Part shown: piece after piece, positions 42,755 through 54,440 of the stretch | Numbering within the stretch: position 1 is the stretch's first letter | Layout of the letters: every line of letters begins with the position of its first letter | Source of the DNA: Sphaerolaimus hirsutus | Taxonomy: Eukaryota; Nematoda; Chromadorea; Monhysterida; Sphaerolaimidae | Assembly: GCA_964036195.1 (NCBI GenBank) | Contig: OZ038459.1 | Location: 9,607,206 to 9,671,205 of the forward strand | Direction: 5' to 3' | Length of the DNA stretch: 64,000 bases | The notes under the pieces: model-generated | What the model saw: the letters and a program-made list of their open reading frames with translations, nothing else | What the model was told of the DNA's origin: nothing | The model's database searches: none | Program-made: the position numbers and the translations under genes

Positions 42755-43767
42755 CAGGGTTGGTTTTATAAAAATCATTTGTATACAAATTGTATAAAAA
42801 TTGTATAAAAATGTATTTTATTTTAATTTTATTCTTGTTTCATTTTATTTTATTTTATTTTATTCCAAAATAATAATAAATTAATAAAATGGACCATTTT
42901 ACAAAAATTTTACAATAATTTTACAGAAATTTTACAAAAAATCAAAATCTTGCATGCAAGGTCAGAAAAATGTGATAATTAGACCTAAACATGAAAAATG
43001 TGTGACAAATTTTTCCATTACTTTGCAAAAGTTGCATGCAGTAGGTATTGTTAGCTAGTTGCAAGTGTTAAGTTACAATTATCGAAAAGAATGGTTTGCA
43101 TGTTCAGTAGAAGGATTACTGGAGCGTGCTGGGCGCATTTGTAAAACATCATGCAAAGTGTCAATTGTCATGACAAATGTAGTAAAGAGTCAATTGGCAT
43201 CTCAAATTTCAAGCAAAGTATAATTGTCATGACAAATGTTGTGCAGAGTGTAAATTGTGTATCTGAAACTTATGTTTTGGTATCCCAACCTTATATTTTG
43301 GTATCCTAAATCTTATGTTTTTGTATCCAAATGTTCACATAAGATTTGGATACAAAAGATAAGATTTGGATACAATTTGCTTTACAGTTTCCACTTTAAT
43401 TTATATTTTTCATGACAATTGACACTTTACTTAACATTTTCATGAAAATCGACACTTTCCATTCCATTTCATGTTTATGACATTTTGACACTTTAGATGG
43501 CTTGGGACTGCCCCAGCTCCACGAATAAACAGGTTGAACAATAAACAACAGAAAAAAATTTTTACAAAAAATATGCATTTTTATACAATTTTTACAAAAA
43601 TATGAATTTGTATACAATTTTACAAAAATTTTACAAAAATTTGAATTTTTATACAATTTTTATTTTTATTTTGAAATTTTCCATTTTATTTTATTTTATT
43701 TTATTCTTTAATTTTCCATTTTATTTTTATTTTATTTTTATTCTTTTCTGAGATTTTGCCAACCCTG
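42755..43767. mobile_element. hAT-like CAGGGTTGG element
   Basis: CAGGGTTGGTTTTATAAAAA and GATTTTGCCAACCCTG; perfect TSD CACTTGAA at 42747-42754 and 43768-43775. Core with GTCAATTGTCATGAC and TTTGGATACAAAA words. Confidence 0.95.
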
Positions 43768-43796
43768 CACTTGAATATTGAAAAATGTAATCACTC

Positions 43797-43972
43797 ATCC
43801 CGACATCTAGGCGCCATTTCTGGCGCCATCCAAAAAAATGGTACTGAGCGCCAAATTGGCGCCGGGGAAAATGGCGCCAAGCCAAGAGCGCCATGGCGCC
43901 ATTCGAAATAATGGCGCCACAGAAAAGGGCGCCATTAAAGGGCGCCAGCGCCATGGCGCCATTCCATAACTA
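43797..43972. mobile_element. GGCGCC element, one arm
   Basis: Array of GGCGCC words ending GGCGCCATTCCATAACTA. The opposite side (catcccgacatctaggcgcc) matches the inner boundary of the 10187 arm (aatgccgggatga). The second arm is not found. Confidence 0.7.
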
Positions 43973-44053
43973 GATGTGTGTTTTTGCCAGCGTTGGTTAT
44001 CATCAATAACTTAAGATAATGAAAAGCTACGAAGGCCAGATCAAATTTCACAG

Positions 44054-44325
44054 AAGTAACATGCAAGATGAGCAGTTTATCAGATCAGGGCCCAGTAGCT
44101 CCTACGCTTTCTCTGGAAGAAATTCACGAGGCAATTGGTGCACAAATGGATTATATAATGTCCTTCAGAGGACAGGTGAAGTTTGACTTTCTTTTTTACC
44201 GCATGGAAAATGAATGCTCTTCTAAGCTGCTGTTGGCGTGCGCGTCCACTGACTTCAGATTTGATTGGACAACCAGAATTTACGACCCAATTTTAAGAGT
44301 GCCCGAACTGCTGAGAATGATGTGA
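44054..44325 (+). CDS. Terminal exon or short gene, unknown protein
   Basis: Acceptor CAAATTTCACAG at 44053, open frame to TGA at 44323-44325, poly(A) signal AATAAA 20 bp later. The frame also contains an ATG (44068) in GCAAGATGAG context. The protein segment is of normal complexity: SLEEIHEAIGAQMDYIMSF, then FLFYRMENECSSKLLLACAS and WTTRIYDPILRVPELLRMM. Repeated Cys and acidic helices are seen; no motif is recognised. The acceptor, ordinary composition and close poly(A) signal support a genuine 3' exon. It sits between a GGCGCC half-element and a degraded CAGAGTTG element. Confidence 0.6.
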
Positions 44326-44344
44326 GCACTCGCTTGTTATTATT

Positions 44345-44350
44345 AATAAA
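44345..44350 (+). promoter_or_regulatory. Poly(A) signal AATAAA
   Basis: AATAAA 20 bp after the stop of the 44054-44325 frame. Confidence 0.6.
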
Positions 44351-44549
44351 TATTTTAAACATGAGGGCATTAATTTTCCAAACTGGAATGTAACAAAGTG
44401 TTGAACCAGGCCTGATGCAAGTTGACACAGATCTGTCCTGGTGCCCTTCGGTTTCATTGTTGGCTGCGTGCCAAGTTTGACTCAGTATTTACAATTTTAC
44501 ACGTTTTGGCAACAAGCTGTGCCTTATATCAGAAGTATACCTCACGGCT

Positions 44550-45501
44550 CACAGTTGTTAAAATACAATGTATTTAATCATGTTTACTCAATAAATATGT
44601 ATAAACTCGCGTTTACTCACGTACTGTGTAAATACATTTACATTTCCTCCTGAAAAAATACTGATACACGCCTACTCACATACTTTTTGAAAGTATGCGA
44701 GTACAGAAAACATATTCATACCGTATTTACTCGAATAATTCCCCCCACTTGAATAATTCCCCCACTCGAATAATTCCCCCCTGTTAGGAGAGTGAGGAAA
44801 ATATAATTCCCCCACTTGAATAATCCCCCCCCAATGATGGAAGGTAGTTAATGTACATTTATACAAAAAAACAATCGATGAAGTCAACCCAAGCAAAAGA
44901 GCTGTGTGTGGTTAGATTCACCGAATGCAAATGCAGTACATCCGGTGTTCAAAGATGCATGTGGTGATGTGCACTACCAATGGAAACAGAATGTGCATTG
45001 AGTGTGATAGAAACATGGCTAAAAAATTTGACGAAATAATAATCCCCCCACTTGAATAATTCCCCCCCTTGAATAGTTCCCCCCTCAAAAATGTCTGACG
45101 AAAAAATAATTCCCCGGGGGGATTATTCGATTAAATACGGTATATGCTTTTATATAGGCTTTTTCAAGGCATACATGGAAAAAAGGGAGAGCAAAAAGCT
45201 AGAAATAGGGAAAAGATTCAAAATAACATTGAAATGGACAAAAACACATAAGTGAGGGTACACATTTGAGGGTACAAATTTTGGAAATTAGGCAATTATT
45301 TTAGGGATAAATTGGGCGAAAATTTCTGCAAAATACCCACTGTTATGTTTTATGTGGACAACAGTAATTTACTTACTGTTTACTCATGAGTCAAAGTGGA
45401 TAATTTGACTTAACGTTTTCTGTACTCAGCTGTGAGTAAAAACGAATTCTTTAGGTGTGCATTGCCTCTCAAAGAAACTTACATATACTTTAACAACCCT
45501 G
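44550..45501. mobile_element. CACAGTTGTT element, degraded CAGAGTTG relative
   Basis: CACAGTTGTTAAAATACA and TACTTTAACAACCCTG. Words (G)TTTACTCACG(T). No TSD, because the right flank is taken by another element. Contains 44721-45140. Confidence 0.65.
44721..45140. mobile_element. CCGTATTTACTCGAATAATT element
   Basis: CCGTATTTACTCGAATAATT to TTCGATTAAATACGG, TA both sides. Very similar in core and words to 16670-17084. Confidence 0.92.
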
Positions 45502-45977
45502 GGGCCAGTTCCGCAAGTTAAAAGTAGAGAGTAAAAATTGGAGAGTAGAGTAAAACGGCAAGTGGCAAGTAAAGAGTAGAGTAAAAATTGAAGTGTAGAG
45601 TAAAAATTGAAGAGTAAAGTAATAAGTAAAGTAAAAATTGAAAAGTAGAGTAAAAAATAAAAAAGTGCCAAATGTAAAGTAAAGTGTCAATTGTGGATCC
45701 AAATCTTATTTTTTGTATCCAAATCTTATGTTTTTGTATCCAATTCATATGTCGAAAAGTAAGATTTGGATAAAAAACATAAGATTTGGATACGAAAAAC
45801 AAGATTTGGATACACAATTGACACTTTACTTCACATTTGGCACTTTTTTTATTTTTTTACTCTACTTTTCAATTTCTACTCTACCTATTTAACTTACTCT
45901 ACTCTTTACTTGCCACTTGCCGTTTTACTCTACTCTCCAATTTTTACTCTCTACTTTTAAGTTGCGGAACTGGCCCC
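45501..45977. mobile_element. GGGGCCAGTTCCGCAA element, AGAGTAAA words
   Basis: GGGGCCAGTTCCGCAAGTTA and complement. Arms are TAGAGTAAAAATTG-like words. The core (aaagtgtcaattgtggatcc, AGATTTGGATAC) is the same as in CAGGGTTGG elements despite unrelated termini. Confidence 0.88.
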
Positions 45978-46116
45978 TGGTACAGAGTTGTTAAAATACC
46001 GGTATTTTTGGAAAGCGTAAGCGTAAGCGTAAATACACTTTCCCAATTTTGAGTATGGATACTGTAAGCATAAGGTATTTTGAAAATACCTAGGAAAACG
46101 TAAAATAAAGCGTAAG

Positions 46117-47181
46117 CAGGGTTGGTTTTATAAAAATTCATTTTAATAAAATTGTAAAAAAATTGTTTAAAAATTGTATTTTATTTTTATTTTATTCTTG
46201 TTTCATTTTATTTTATTTTATTTTATTCCCAAAAGTCGATAATATAATAAAATGACACCATTTTACAAAAATTTTACATTAATTTTACAAAAATTTTACA
46301 AAAAAATCGGAATCATGCATGCAAGGCCAGAAAAATGTTATCATTAGACCTAAACATGAGTAACCTGTGACAAATTTTCCCATTACTTTACAAATGTTGC
46401 ATGCAGTAGGTATTATTAGCTCGCTGCAAGTGTAAACTTACAATTATTGATAACAATGGTTTGCAATTTTAGAAGAAGGACTACTGGACTGTGTTGGGCG
46501 CATTTGTCAAATCTCATGCAAAGTGTCAATTGTCATGACAAATGTAAAGTAGTGTTAATTGTCATGCAAAATGTCGAGTGTCATGTCAAATGTCAGTGTC
46601 ATGTCAAATGTCAAGTGTCATGTCAAATGTCAAGTGACATGTCAAATGTCATGGAAAATGTAAATTGTATATCCAAATGTTAGGTTTTTGTATCCAAAAC
46701 TTATGTTTTGTATCCAAATCTAATGTTTTGTCTTTGCATGTTCACATAAGATTTGGATTCAAGGACAAGATTTGGATACAAAATGTAAGATTTGGATACA
46801 TAACATAAGATTTGGATACAAAACAAGATTTGGATACAAAACATAAAATTGGGATACAATACATTACACTTTAATCTATATATTTGCCATGACAATTGAC
46901 ACTTTGAATGGCATTTTACATTACATTTGACACTTTACAAAGCTTGGGACTTCCCCCAGTCCCACGAATAAACAAGTAGAAACTCAAGCAACAAGATAAA
47001 GATTTTACAAAAAATATGAATTTTTATACAATTTTACAAAAAATTTACAAAAATTCGAATTTTTATACAATTTTTATTTTTATTTTGAAATTTTCCATTT
47101 TATTTTATTTTATTTTATTCTTAAATTTTCCATTCTATTTTTATTTTATTTTTATTTTTTTCAGAGATTTTGCCAACCCTG
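46117..47181. mobile_element. hAT-like CAGGGTTGG element
   Basis: CAGGGTTGGTTTTATAAAAA and GATTTTGCCAACCCTG, perfect TSD AGCGTAAG at 46109-46116 and 47182-47189. The duplicated sequence is a word of the host element. Confidence 0.95.
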
Positions 47182-47226
47182 AGCGTAAGCGTAATTTTTT
47201 TTTGAGAGAGTGCTCTTGGCATTGAG

Positions 47227-48132
47227 TAGTGATGGAAAAAGCGCCAGACTTTTGGCGCCAAGCGCCAAAAGCGCCATGGCGCTTTTCGGACCCCCAGCGC
47301 CAAGCGCCAATGGCGCCAGAGCAAAATAGCGCCAAGCGCCAAGAGCGCCATGGCGCTTTTCTGAACCCCAGCGCCAAGCGCCAATGGCGCCAGAGGGTAA
47401 TGGCGCCAAGCGCCAATAGCGCCAGCGCCAAATTTCTTCTCTGCAATTCGTTCAAAGTATGATGAATTCATAACTGTGCCGCACCGTAGTAGAAGCCATA
47501 AAATCCCGTTGTCTTATAATAAACTTTTAGCTATCAACGTTTATCAGTTGAGGCTTAAAATGAATGAGGGCGAAGGCGAAGAATTACTGTATTTCCTCGA
47601 AATACCCCCATGGGGATTATTATTTCGTCAGCAAATTTTGAGGGGGTTAATTAGAGGGAGGGACTTATTCGAGGGGAAGGGGCTTTATTATCACATCAGA
47701 AATGTTCGTGAACAATTATAGTATAGAACAGACTTTTACATACCCAAAACCGGTAATTTATGTGAACCAACCGGATATCTTTGGACGTATTGTCCCCAAA
47801 TATTACGTACTATTAATGTCCCATAACACCCTAGCTTATATTTGTTGTTGTTCTCAAAATTGATCAACTGTATTGTTGATTTTCACTGTATTATCACAAT
47901 TTTTATGATGATTGGCGCTTTTTTGGCGCCATTCAAAAAGCCGGCGCCAGGCGCCAATAGCGCCAGCAGAAAATGGCGCCAAGCGCCAAAAGCGCCATGG
48001 CGCTTTCTCAGATCCCGGCGCCAAGCGCCAATGGCGCCAGAGCGTTTTAGCACCAAGCGCCAAAAGCGCCATGGCGCTTTTTGCTTTGGCGCTAGCGCCA
48101 GGCGCCAGCGCCATGGCGCTTGCACATCACTA
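47227..48132. mobile_element. GGCGCC element
   Basis: TAGTGATGGAAAAAGCGCC and GCGCTTGCACATCACTA, perfect TSD GCATTGAG at 47219-47226 and 48133-48140. Interior includes a broken CTGTATTTCC element (47587-47735) and the GTTGATCAATTTTGAG segment shared with 18230-20445. Confidence 0.93.
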
Positions 48133-48210
48133 GCATTGAGCATCGTAAAATACTCTTGCTGTCACATTTACATCAATGTATCACAGATTCTGTCCATTTT
48201 TGCTCAGTTA

Positions 48211-48633
48211 CCGTATTACCTCGAATTAACCCCCCCCTTGAATTAACCCCCCCTCGAAATACCCCCCCTAAATTTCGGCTGAGGAAATAATAAACCCCCC
48301 CCTCGAAATACCCCCCCTAAGATTGAGTGTAACGTGAACGTACATGACAAATACCGCAGTTTGCGATCTGTACAATGCAGAACACACGTTAAAACTGATG
48401 ATTAAGTGACGTTAGGGAAGGGTTTTTGTGTATATACAGTTATATATGCGTATAAACACATATACATCAATGTAATTGTTCGATTTTTCTACGTCCGCGT
48501 ACAGGGAATTTCCGAAAATTTCTGGCGAAATAATAGACCCCCCCCTCGAATAAACCCCCCCCTCGAATTATCCCCCCCTCAAATTTTGCTGGCGAAATAA
48601 TAAACCCCCTGGGGGTATTTCGAGGTAATACGG
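48211..48633. mobile_element. CCGTATTACC element
   Basis: CCGTATTACCTCGAATTAAC to TTTCGAGGTAATACGG, TA both sides, complete; core related to 15187-16549 in reverse orientation. Confidence 0.92.
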
Positions 48634-48857
48634 TAATTCTTTTCAAAACAAGATCTCGGTGAAATTTTTCGGTCGTTCATTTGGTAGTCTGCCCTCGTAG
48701 CAATTCATGAGCTCCAACACTTATATCATATTCTAACTCGGATTTCGTGTTGTCGACGTCAACAACATCGTCGTCGGAATCCATTTTCTGTACCTAAATC
48801 ACTAATCTTACGCCACGGTATTGCTCGACGACACAATATTGACCAGACATTCATATT

Positions 48858-49219
48858 GGTGCCACACACGCTGGATGTCGACTGTTTCGGTGTCAACTCG
48901 ATTTTAGTTCAATTTAGGTCGCAGGACAATTTTCAAGTGCACGTGCGGCAAAGTCGAAGAGAAATTTATATGGCCATGTGCATTTGAACATGGGTTCGCA
49001 GCCCATAAACGCAAAATTTATGAAAAACTGTTGTCAACTGGTCCAACAGTTTTTCATTAATTTTTAGTTTATCGGCTGCGAAATTATGTTCAAAAGCACA
49101 TGACTATATAAATTCCTCTTAGACTTTGCCGCACGTTTACTAGAAAATCGTCCTGCGACCTAAATTGAACTAAAATCGAGTTGACACCGAAACAGTTGAC
49201 ATTCAGCGTGTGTGGCGCC
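48858..49219. mobile_element. Foldback GGTGCCACACACGCTG
   Basis: GGTGCCACACACGCTGGATG and complement (CATTCAGCGTGTGTGGCGCC), arms about 150 bp, turn near 49030. Non-coding. Confidence 0.85.
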
Positions 49220-49668
49220 TTTGCGACACAATTTATACATGTGCCGCTATTTCCAGTGCAATATTTACTGCGCACACGCAGTCTCTATTTTTTTGTAATT
49301 TTTATTTTCTGTTTTGTAGTTTTACACTTTTTCAAAAGCGTAAAACTGGGTCATGTGGAAAGCTTTTTTACGCTTTGGGTATCCGGGTAATTTGGCGTAA
49401 GGGTATTTTACGAAAGCGTAAGCGTAAGCGTAAGTATAAATACCCATTTACCCGGGTATTTCGGGTAAGCGTAAATACGCTTTCGCAACTCTGCCCTGTT
49501 ATACCTACCTTCTATTCGAGGTATGCCTTATATTTATTTCTTCATGTTCAAGAAAGCCAACAGCTTCTATATTAGAGGGTATCTTATACTCGAGATAAAA
49601 CTTAAAATACCTTTTATTGGAGGTAATACGGTATTAAGATATTTCTTTAAATTGACTGGCGAATGCAG

Positions 49669-49845
49669 GTACTGCATGAAAGCATATCAAGATATATGCG
49701 CTGTCCGCATGGAGGACTACCTGGTGGACCCCATTCCGGGCCCATCGAATCCACTGGGAATGTGTTCTGTATCTAGATTTGTTAGCTGTATATGGCCCTG
49801 CATGCACTTTTACAACGAAGCAGAAGAGTTACTCAGAACGGCTGG
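49669..49845 (+). CDS. Internal exon, unknown protein (pair, first)
   Basis: Acceptor GGCGAATGCAG at 49668 and donor GGCTGG|GTCAGT at 49845/49846. It enters and leaves at phase 2, 177 nt open. Segment CMKAYQDICAVRMEDYLVDP, then IPGPSNPLGMCSVSRF and IWPCMHFYNEAEELLRTAG: Cys-containing, ordinary complexity. Reading on past the donor meets a stop soon after. Phase matches the next candidate exon. Family not recognised. Confidence 0.5.
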
Positions 49846-49907
49846 GTCAGTTTTACACATACATATTTGTAGGTGTGAAAAATGTCAAAGTAGTTAATCA
49901 TCTACAG

Positions 49908-49971
49908 ACTTGAATTTACTAGCTTCGCACACGTTCCAGAAGAACATTTCACCATGGTGAACGAATTTAAG
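49908..49971 (+). CDS. Internal exon, unknown protein (pair, second)
   Basis: Acceptor AATCATCTACAG (49907), 64 nt open with phase-2 entry, donor-like TTTAAG|GTTTGT at 49971/49972. Encodes LEFTSFAHVPEEHFTMVNEFK-type sequence. The frame stays open to 50074, where the next transposon starts, so the exon may be longer. Together with 49669-49845 it forms a phase-compatible pair separated by a 62-bp intron, very short but usable in many invertebrates. Confidence 0.42.
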
Positions 49972-50074
49972 GTTTGTTACCATAAAGCCAGAGTTACTGC
50001 ACAACGATCAATAGAAGCTGAAGCGACAAATACATGTCGCCGCAAATTTGATTACACACGAACGCTTAGAGATA

Positions 50075-50419
50075 CCGTATATCCTCGAATAAGTCCCCCG
50101 GGGAGTTATTTTTTGTCAGAGTTTGTCAGGGTAGAGTAATTTTAAGGGTGGGGAGTTATTCAAGGGGGGAGTTATTTTTTCCTCATAACATTCAGGAAAA
50201 CTTGCAAGTAGGTAGGTGTGTATACACTGTGTAAAATACACATTCTTTTGTATTTTTTGTGTCACATACTGCACTGCATTTGCATTACGTTTTTTTTACT
50301 TGTTACACTATCCTCTCCACTCATCACAGAGGGGGAGTTATTCAAGGGGGGAGTTATTTTTTCATCAGATGTTTTGAGGGGGAAGTAATTCAAGGGGGGT
50401 CTTATTCAAGGATATACAG
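50075..50419. mobile_element. CCGTATATCCTCGAATAAG element
   Basis: CCGTATATCCTCGAATAAGT to TCTTATTCAAGGATATACAG, TA both sides. Words GGGGAGTTATTCAAGG. Confidence 0.92.
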
Positions 50420-50420
50420 T

Positions 50421-50496
50421 ATGCATCCATAAATGTTGAAAGCACTAACCAATATGCACATTGTGACCAAAAATTATCCAAAAAGCTCCAGTGGTT
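50421..50496 (-). pseudogene. Exon-like repeat copy 1 (WLVLST)
   Basis: Minus-strand segment reading NHWSFLDNFWSQCAYWLVLS, homologous to 52272-52350 and 57571-57653. Truncated at its end by the 50075 element. Confidence 0.4.
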
Positions 50497-50593
50497 CTTG
50501 ATATTTTCATAAATGTAAAACAAAAATTTCGCTATTTGTTGGCAATCTAGACGAGAAATGTTGCCGACAAATAGCGAAATTTGAAATTTAGAT

Positions 50594-52088
50594 GTGAACA
50601 CCTTCCCACCCAAGTCCGGCCACCAATTTCTGATTTCACCTCAGATGCCCTATCTCCGGCTGTGGGCAGGGGGGAATGCTAATGATTGGGTGGTGGTATA
50701 TATAGGTGTAACTCCCCTCTACTCTTCATGAATGGAAGGGGCCCTGACGACTCACTACAGGGTGGGTTGCCATATATGTCAAAAAAAATTGTGGCATTTT
50801 TGCTGTCCCGCCCAGATCCGGCACCCACTTTATTCCTTATACTATGGTTTAGAGAAGGGGTGCCAGGCGCTGATTGCATCACAGGCAAAGGGCACCAATG
50901 CGTGGCACCCTTTGACACCCTGAAATGGCGCCATTCCATCACTAATCTTGAGACCTCCCCCTAAGCATCAGACAATTTTTTTTTAGCAAATTCGAAAATT
51001 TACTTTTCACTTTTATTTTTTACAAACTTGACATGCTGGTTTAGGATGTTTTATAGAGGAGGATTTTAGGTTCAAAGTTGTGTAAAAAACATAACCTCTA
51101 AAATGCCTCCATAAGATGCCTCATAATGATGTCATTACAGGAACAAAAATTGTCAAAATTAACAACTTTAAATTAAGCCCCAGTAAATTTTCTAATGGAA
51201 GCATTTTAGAGGTTATGTTTTTTACACAACTTTGAACCTAAAACCCTCCTCTATAAAACATCCTAAACCAACATGTCAAGTTTGTAAAAAATAAAAGTGA
51301 AAAGTAAATTTTCAAATTTGCTAAAAAAATTTGTCTGCTGCTTAGGGGGAGGTCTCAAGATTAGTGATGGAATGACGCCATTTCAGGGTGCCAAAGGGTG
51401 CCAAAGGGTGCCACGCATTGGTGCCCTTTGCCTGTGATGCAATCAGCGCCTGGCACCCCTTCTCCAAACCATAGTATAAGAAATAAAGTGGGGGCTGTAT
51501 CTGGGTGGGACAGCAAAAATGCCACAATTTTTTTTTTACATATATGGCAAGGGGCAACCCACCCTGTAGTGGGTCGCCAGCGCCCCTTACATTCATGAAG
51601 AGTAGAGGGGGATTACACCTACCGTATTACCTCGAATTATCCCCCCCCTTGAATTAACCCCCCCTCGAATTAACCCCCCCTCAAAATGGGCTGGGGAAAT
51701 AATAAACCCCCCCCCTCGAAATACCCCCCCTCCGGAATGATGTACATCATGTATGCAATGTACATGATGTATTTATTACTACTTATTTGCATCGCAGCTA
51801 CTCTTATACGCTCATTTGTGTACAGATGTACATCTATAGCCCCAATATAACCTATATTCTCACATTTATTACCGTTTTTGTGTAAGAAATAGCGTATTCT
51901 TTACTATGAATTCCACGAAATTTTCTGGCGAAATAATAAACCCCCCCTCGAATAAACCCCCCCTCGAATTAACCCCCCCCTCAAATTTTGCTGGCGAAAT
52001 AATAAACCCCCATGGGGGTATTTCGCGGTAATACGGTATATACACCTTCTAGCATTCCACCCTGCCCACAGCCGGAGATAGGACATCT
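50594..52088. mobile_element. Foldback GTGAACACCTTCCCACCCA, right tip lost
   Basis: Left GTGAACACCTTCCCACCCA and GCCCTATCTCCGGCTGTGGG. The right arm (CCACAGCCGGAGATAGGAC) ends at 52088, where a GGGGCCAG element begins, so the outer 40 or so bp are missing. Contains a second palindrome (50945-51361) bounded by GGCGCC ends, and the 51622 element. Confidence 0.82.
51622..52036. mobile_element. CCGTATTACC element
   Basis: CCGTATTACCTCGAATTATC to TTTCGCGGTAATACGG, TA both sides. Core is the reverse complement of 41770-41930. Confidence 0.92.
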
Positions 52089-52270
52089 GGGGCCAGTTCC
52101 GCAAATTGAGAAGTGACAAGTGAAATGGCAAATGCGAAGTGAAATGAGAAGTGAGAAGTGAATTGAGAAGGAAATCGCTGTTTATTTTTTTTATTTTTAC
52201 TTCGCTTCTGCCAATTTACTTTCCATTTCACTTCGGTTTTGCCAATTGTCTTCTCAATTCACATGGCATT
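52089..52270. mobile_element. GGGGCCAGTTCCGCAA element, AAGTGA words, one end
   Basis: GGGGCCAGTTCCGCAAATTG then GAGAAGTGA/AATGAGAAG words and a complementary array (acttcgcttctgcc). The right terminus is not recognisable. Confidence 0.65.
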
Positions 52271-52271
52271 T

Positions 52272-52350
52272 GCCACTGGATAGGTAATTTGTGGACACGA
52301 CATTGTTATCGGTTAGTGCTTTCAACAAGTCAATTTATGGATGGAAACCT
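52272..52350 (+). pseudogene. Exon-like repeat copy 2 (YRLVLSTSQFMDGNL)
   Basis: Reads HWIGNLWTRHCYRLVLSTSQ then FMDGNLDMC. DNA-level homology to the copies at 50421 (opposite strand) and 57571. No sure splice sites. Confidence 0.4.
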
Positions 52351-53432
52351 TGACATGTGTAATCAAATTTGCGGCAACATGTAAATAAACTGTGGTCCAC
52401 CCAGGTTCGGCACCACCATGTCGTGTCAGGCTGACCGCTGCAACTCCAGCTGGTGGGTATAAGTCGCAAATCTAGGGGCTATATACCCAACACCCCGCCG
52501 CTACTATACACCAGGGGCAGTGGCCCAGCGACCCACCTGAGTGTGGGCTGCCGAATATGCAACTGATTCTTTTTAAATTTTTGCCATTCCACCCAGGTTC
52601 GGCACCCACCATAATTCACTATATACGCTTACGCAGTCATGTCTGGCACCTGACTGTGTTTTAAAAAAGATGCATGGTAATGTTTTCTGAGCGATTCATG
52701 TATATTTTTTGGTGAAACTATTTTTGAGACAATTTTGATTTTATAAACAATGACGTTATGTTGTAGTGTTTGCTTCCGAAAAACACTTTGTAATGTGTTT
52801 ATACGACACTTTGAAAAGTTGGTTTACGATGCCCTTTAGGGGGGTATGACAAAAGGGTTGACGTAATTGTGTCCCCAGGTCGTCCACCATGAAGCGATCG
52901 AGTAGCTCGGTGCGAAGGATTTATTGTAGATGGAGATGCTATGGTAACCGTACCGGCTTACGCCCACTCGGGGCATTACATTGAGATATTGCGCCAATCA
53001 TAATCCAATGCGCATCACAGGAAAAGCTAGTTTTTTCCAAAGTTGTTAAAAGGTATGTACGTTTACTCGAAAAATACGCGTACGCGAGTACGCGGTAAAT
53101 ACGTTTACATATACTTTTTTTTAAAGTAATGTACTCACATGTACGCGTACATTTTTGAGGCATACGCGTAAAGAAAATGTATTTCTGTGAATTCAATTTG
53201 GCGCATATTTATAAGGTGACTACGCTGCAATTTACTATATTTCCTCGAAATACCCCTGGGAGGTATTGTTTTATAGTGGAAATTTTGAGGGGAGTTAAAC
53301 AAGGGCGGGTATTTCGAGGGGTTTTTTTCGCCATAATTTTTCAGAACTCTCAGCACTAATTCGTTCTTTGTAACATACGCTGAGGTAGAAAAATGCAACA
53401 ACAAGCTTTTATTGAGTATTTTTATTGACTTA

Positions 53433-54440
53433 CCGTATTTCCTCGAATTACCCCCTGGGGGTTTATTTTTTCAGAGTGAAGATGTAGAGAGAAAAACGTG
53501 AAAAATGCAACAATAACCACCATTTATAAGTTTTTACAGCCTTATATTTATAAGGATGTTAATGATATAAACGATGTTCAAACGCAACACAGTAAGTGTT
53601 TTGAACGTCTGTTAGAGCGATTTCCATTTTTCATCCCGTACGGTTTACATGCTCACGGTTTTCATGCCATTCTGTGTCACTTTACTAGCTAAGTGTGACA
53701 CTTTACTTGCTACTCTACTGTGCCAGTTTTCATCCAAAGTATTACACTTTACTTGCATTAAGTATGCCACTTTTCAAGCCAAAGTTGTGTGTTTTGCTCC
53801 AATTTACTCTTTTACATTAAATGTGGCATACTGTATTTCTTCTAATAGAAGGGCATCTCCAATAGAAGGTACATAGTCAAACTGCTGGAAGCGCTGATGT
53901 CAGACAGTTCCATCATTTAGTATACTAGGTAGGTAGTAAAATTTTTGATATCGTTGTTATTGTTCTTTTCAAATATTCTATGAATTGTTTCGAATGATGC
54001 TTAATAAAGACTGGTCAGTATGCCCTGTACAATCAATGTTGGTGACATTTGAAGACAATGTCTGAAAAGATGACGAAAAAAATAGAAAGGCAATCTTCAA
54101 TAGAAGGGTGGGTAAAGAAGTTGAAAAAATAGAAGGGCGCCGTTCTATTAGACGAAATACGGTATTTAGTGGCGTGCTTGTGGCCTGTAAACCGTAATAC
54201 TTTGGCACGTAAAGTGGTATACTCTGGCATGAAAAGTGACACATAAATTTGACATGTAAAAACATGTCTGGGGCTTGAAAACCGTACGTTTCAGCAAGTA
54301 AAACGGAGCATTTTAGATGAAAAACGTAAGCATGTAAACCGTAAGGGATGAAAAACGGAACACACTCCGTCTGTTATGCATTTCCCGGACCACAAATTGA
54401 TAGTGCCCATTTTGAGGGGGGGTATTTCGAGGAAATACGG
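53433..54440. mobile_element. CCGTATTTCC element, invaded
   Basis: CCGTATTTCCTCGAATTACC to CGAGGAAATACGG, TA both sides; the inner part contains 53831-54162 and ACTTTACTTGC words. Confidence 0.85.
53831..54162. mobile_element. CTGTATTTCTTCTAATAGAAGG element
   Basis: CTGTATTTCTTCTAATAGAA and TTCTATTAGACGAAATACGG with TA both sides. Words (A)ATAGAAGGGC. Same terminal scheme as CCGTATT elements, different word. Confidence 0.88.

Larger units (their letters stand above)
45983..49493. mobile_element. hAT-like CAGAGTTG element, AGCGTA words, invaded
   Basis: CAGAGTTGTTAAAATACCGG and ATACGCTTTCGCAACTCTG. TSD CCCTGGTA (45975-45982) versus CCCTGTTA (49494-49501), 7 of 8. Word is AAGCGT instead of AAGTGT. 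Contains nested 46117, 47227, 48211 and 48858 elements. Confidence 0.9.
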
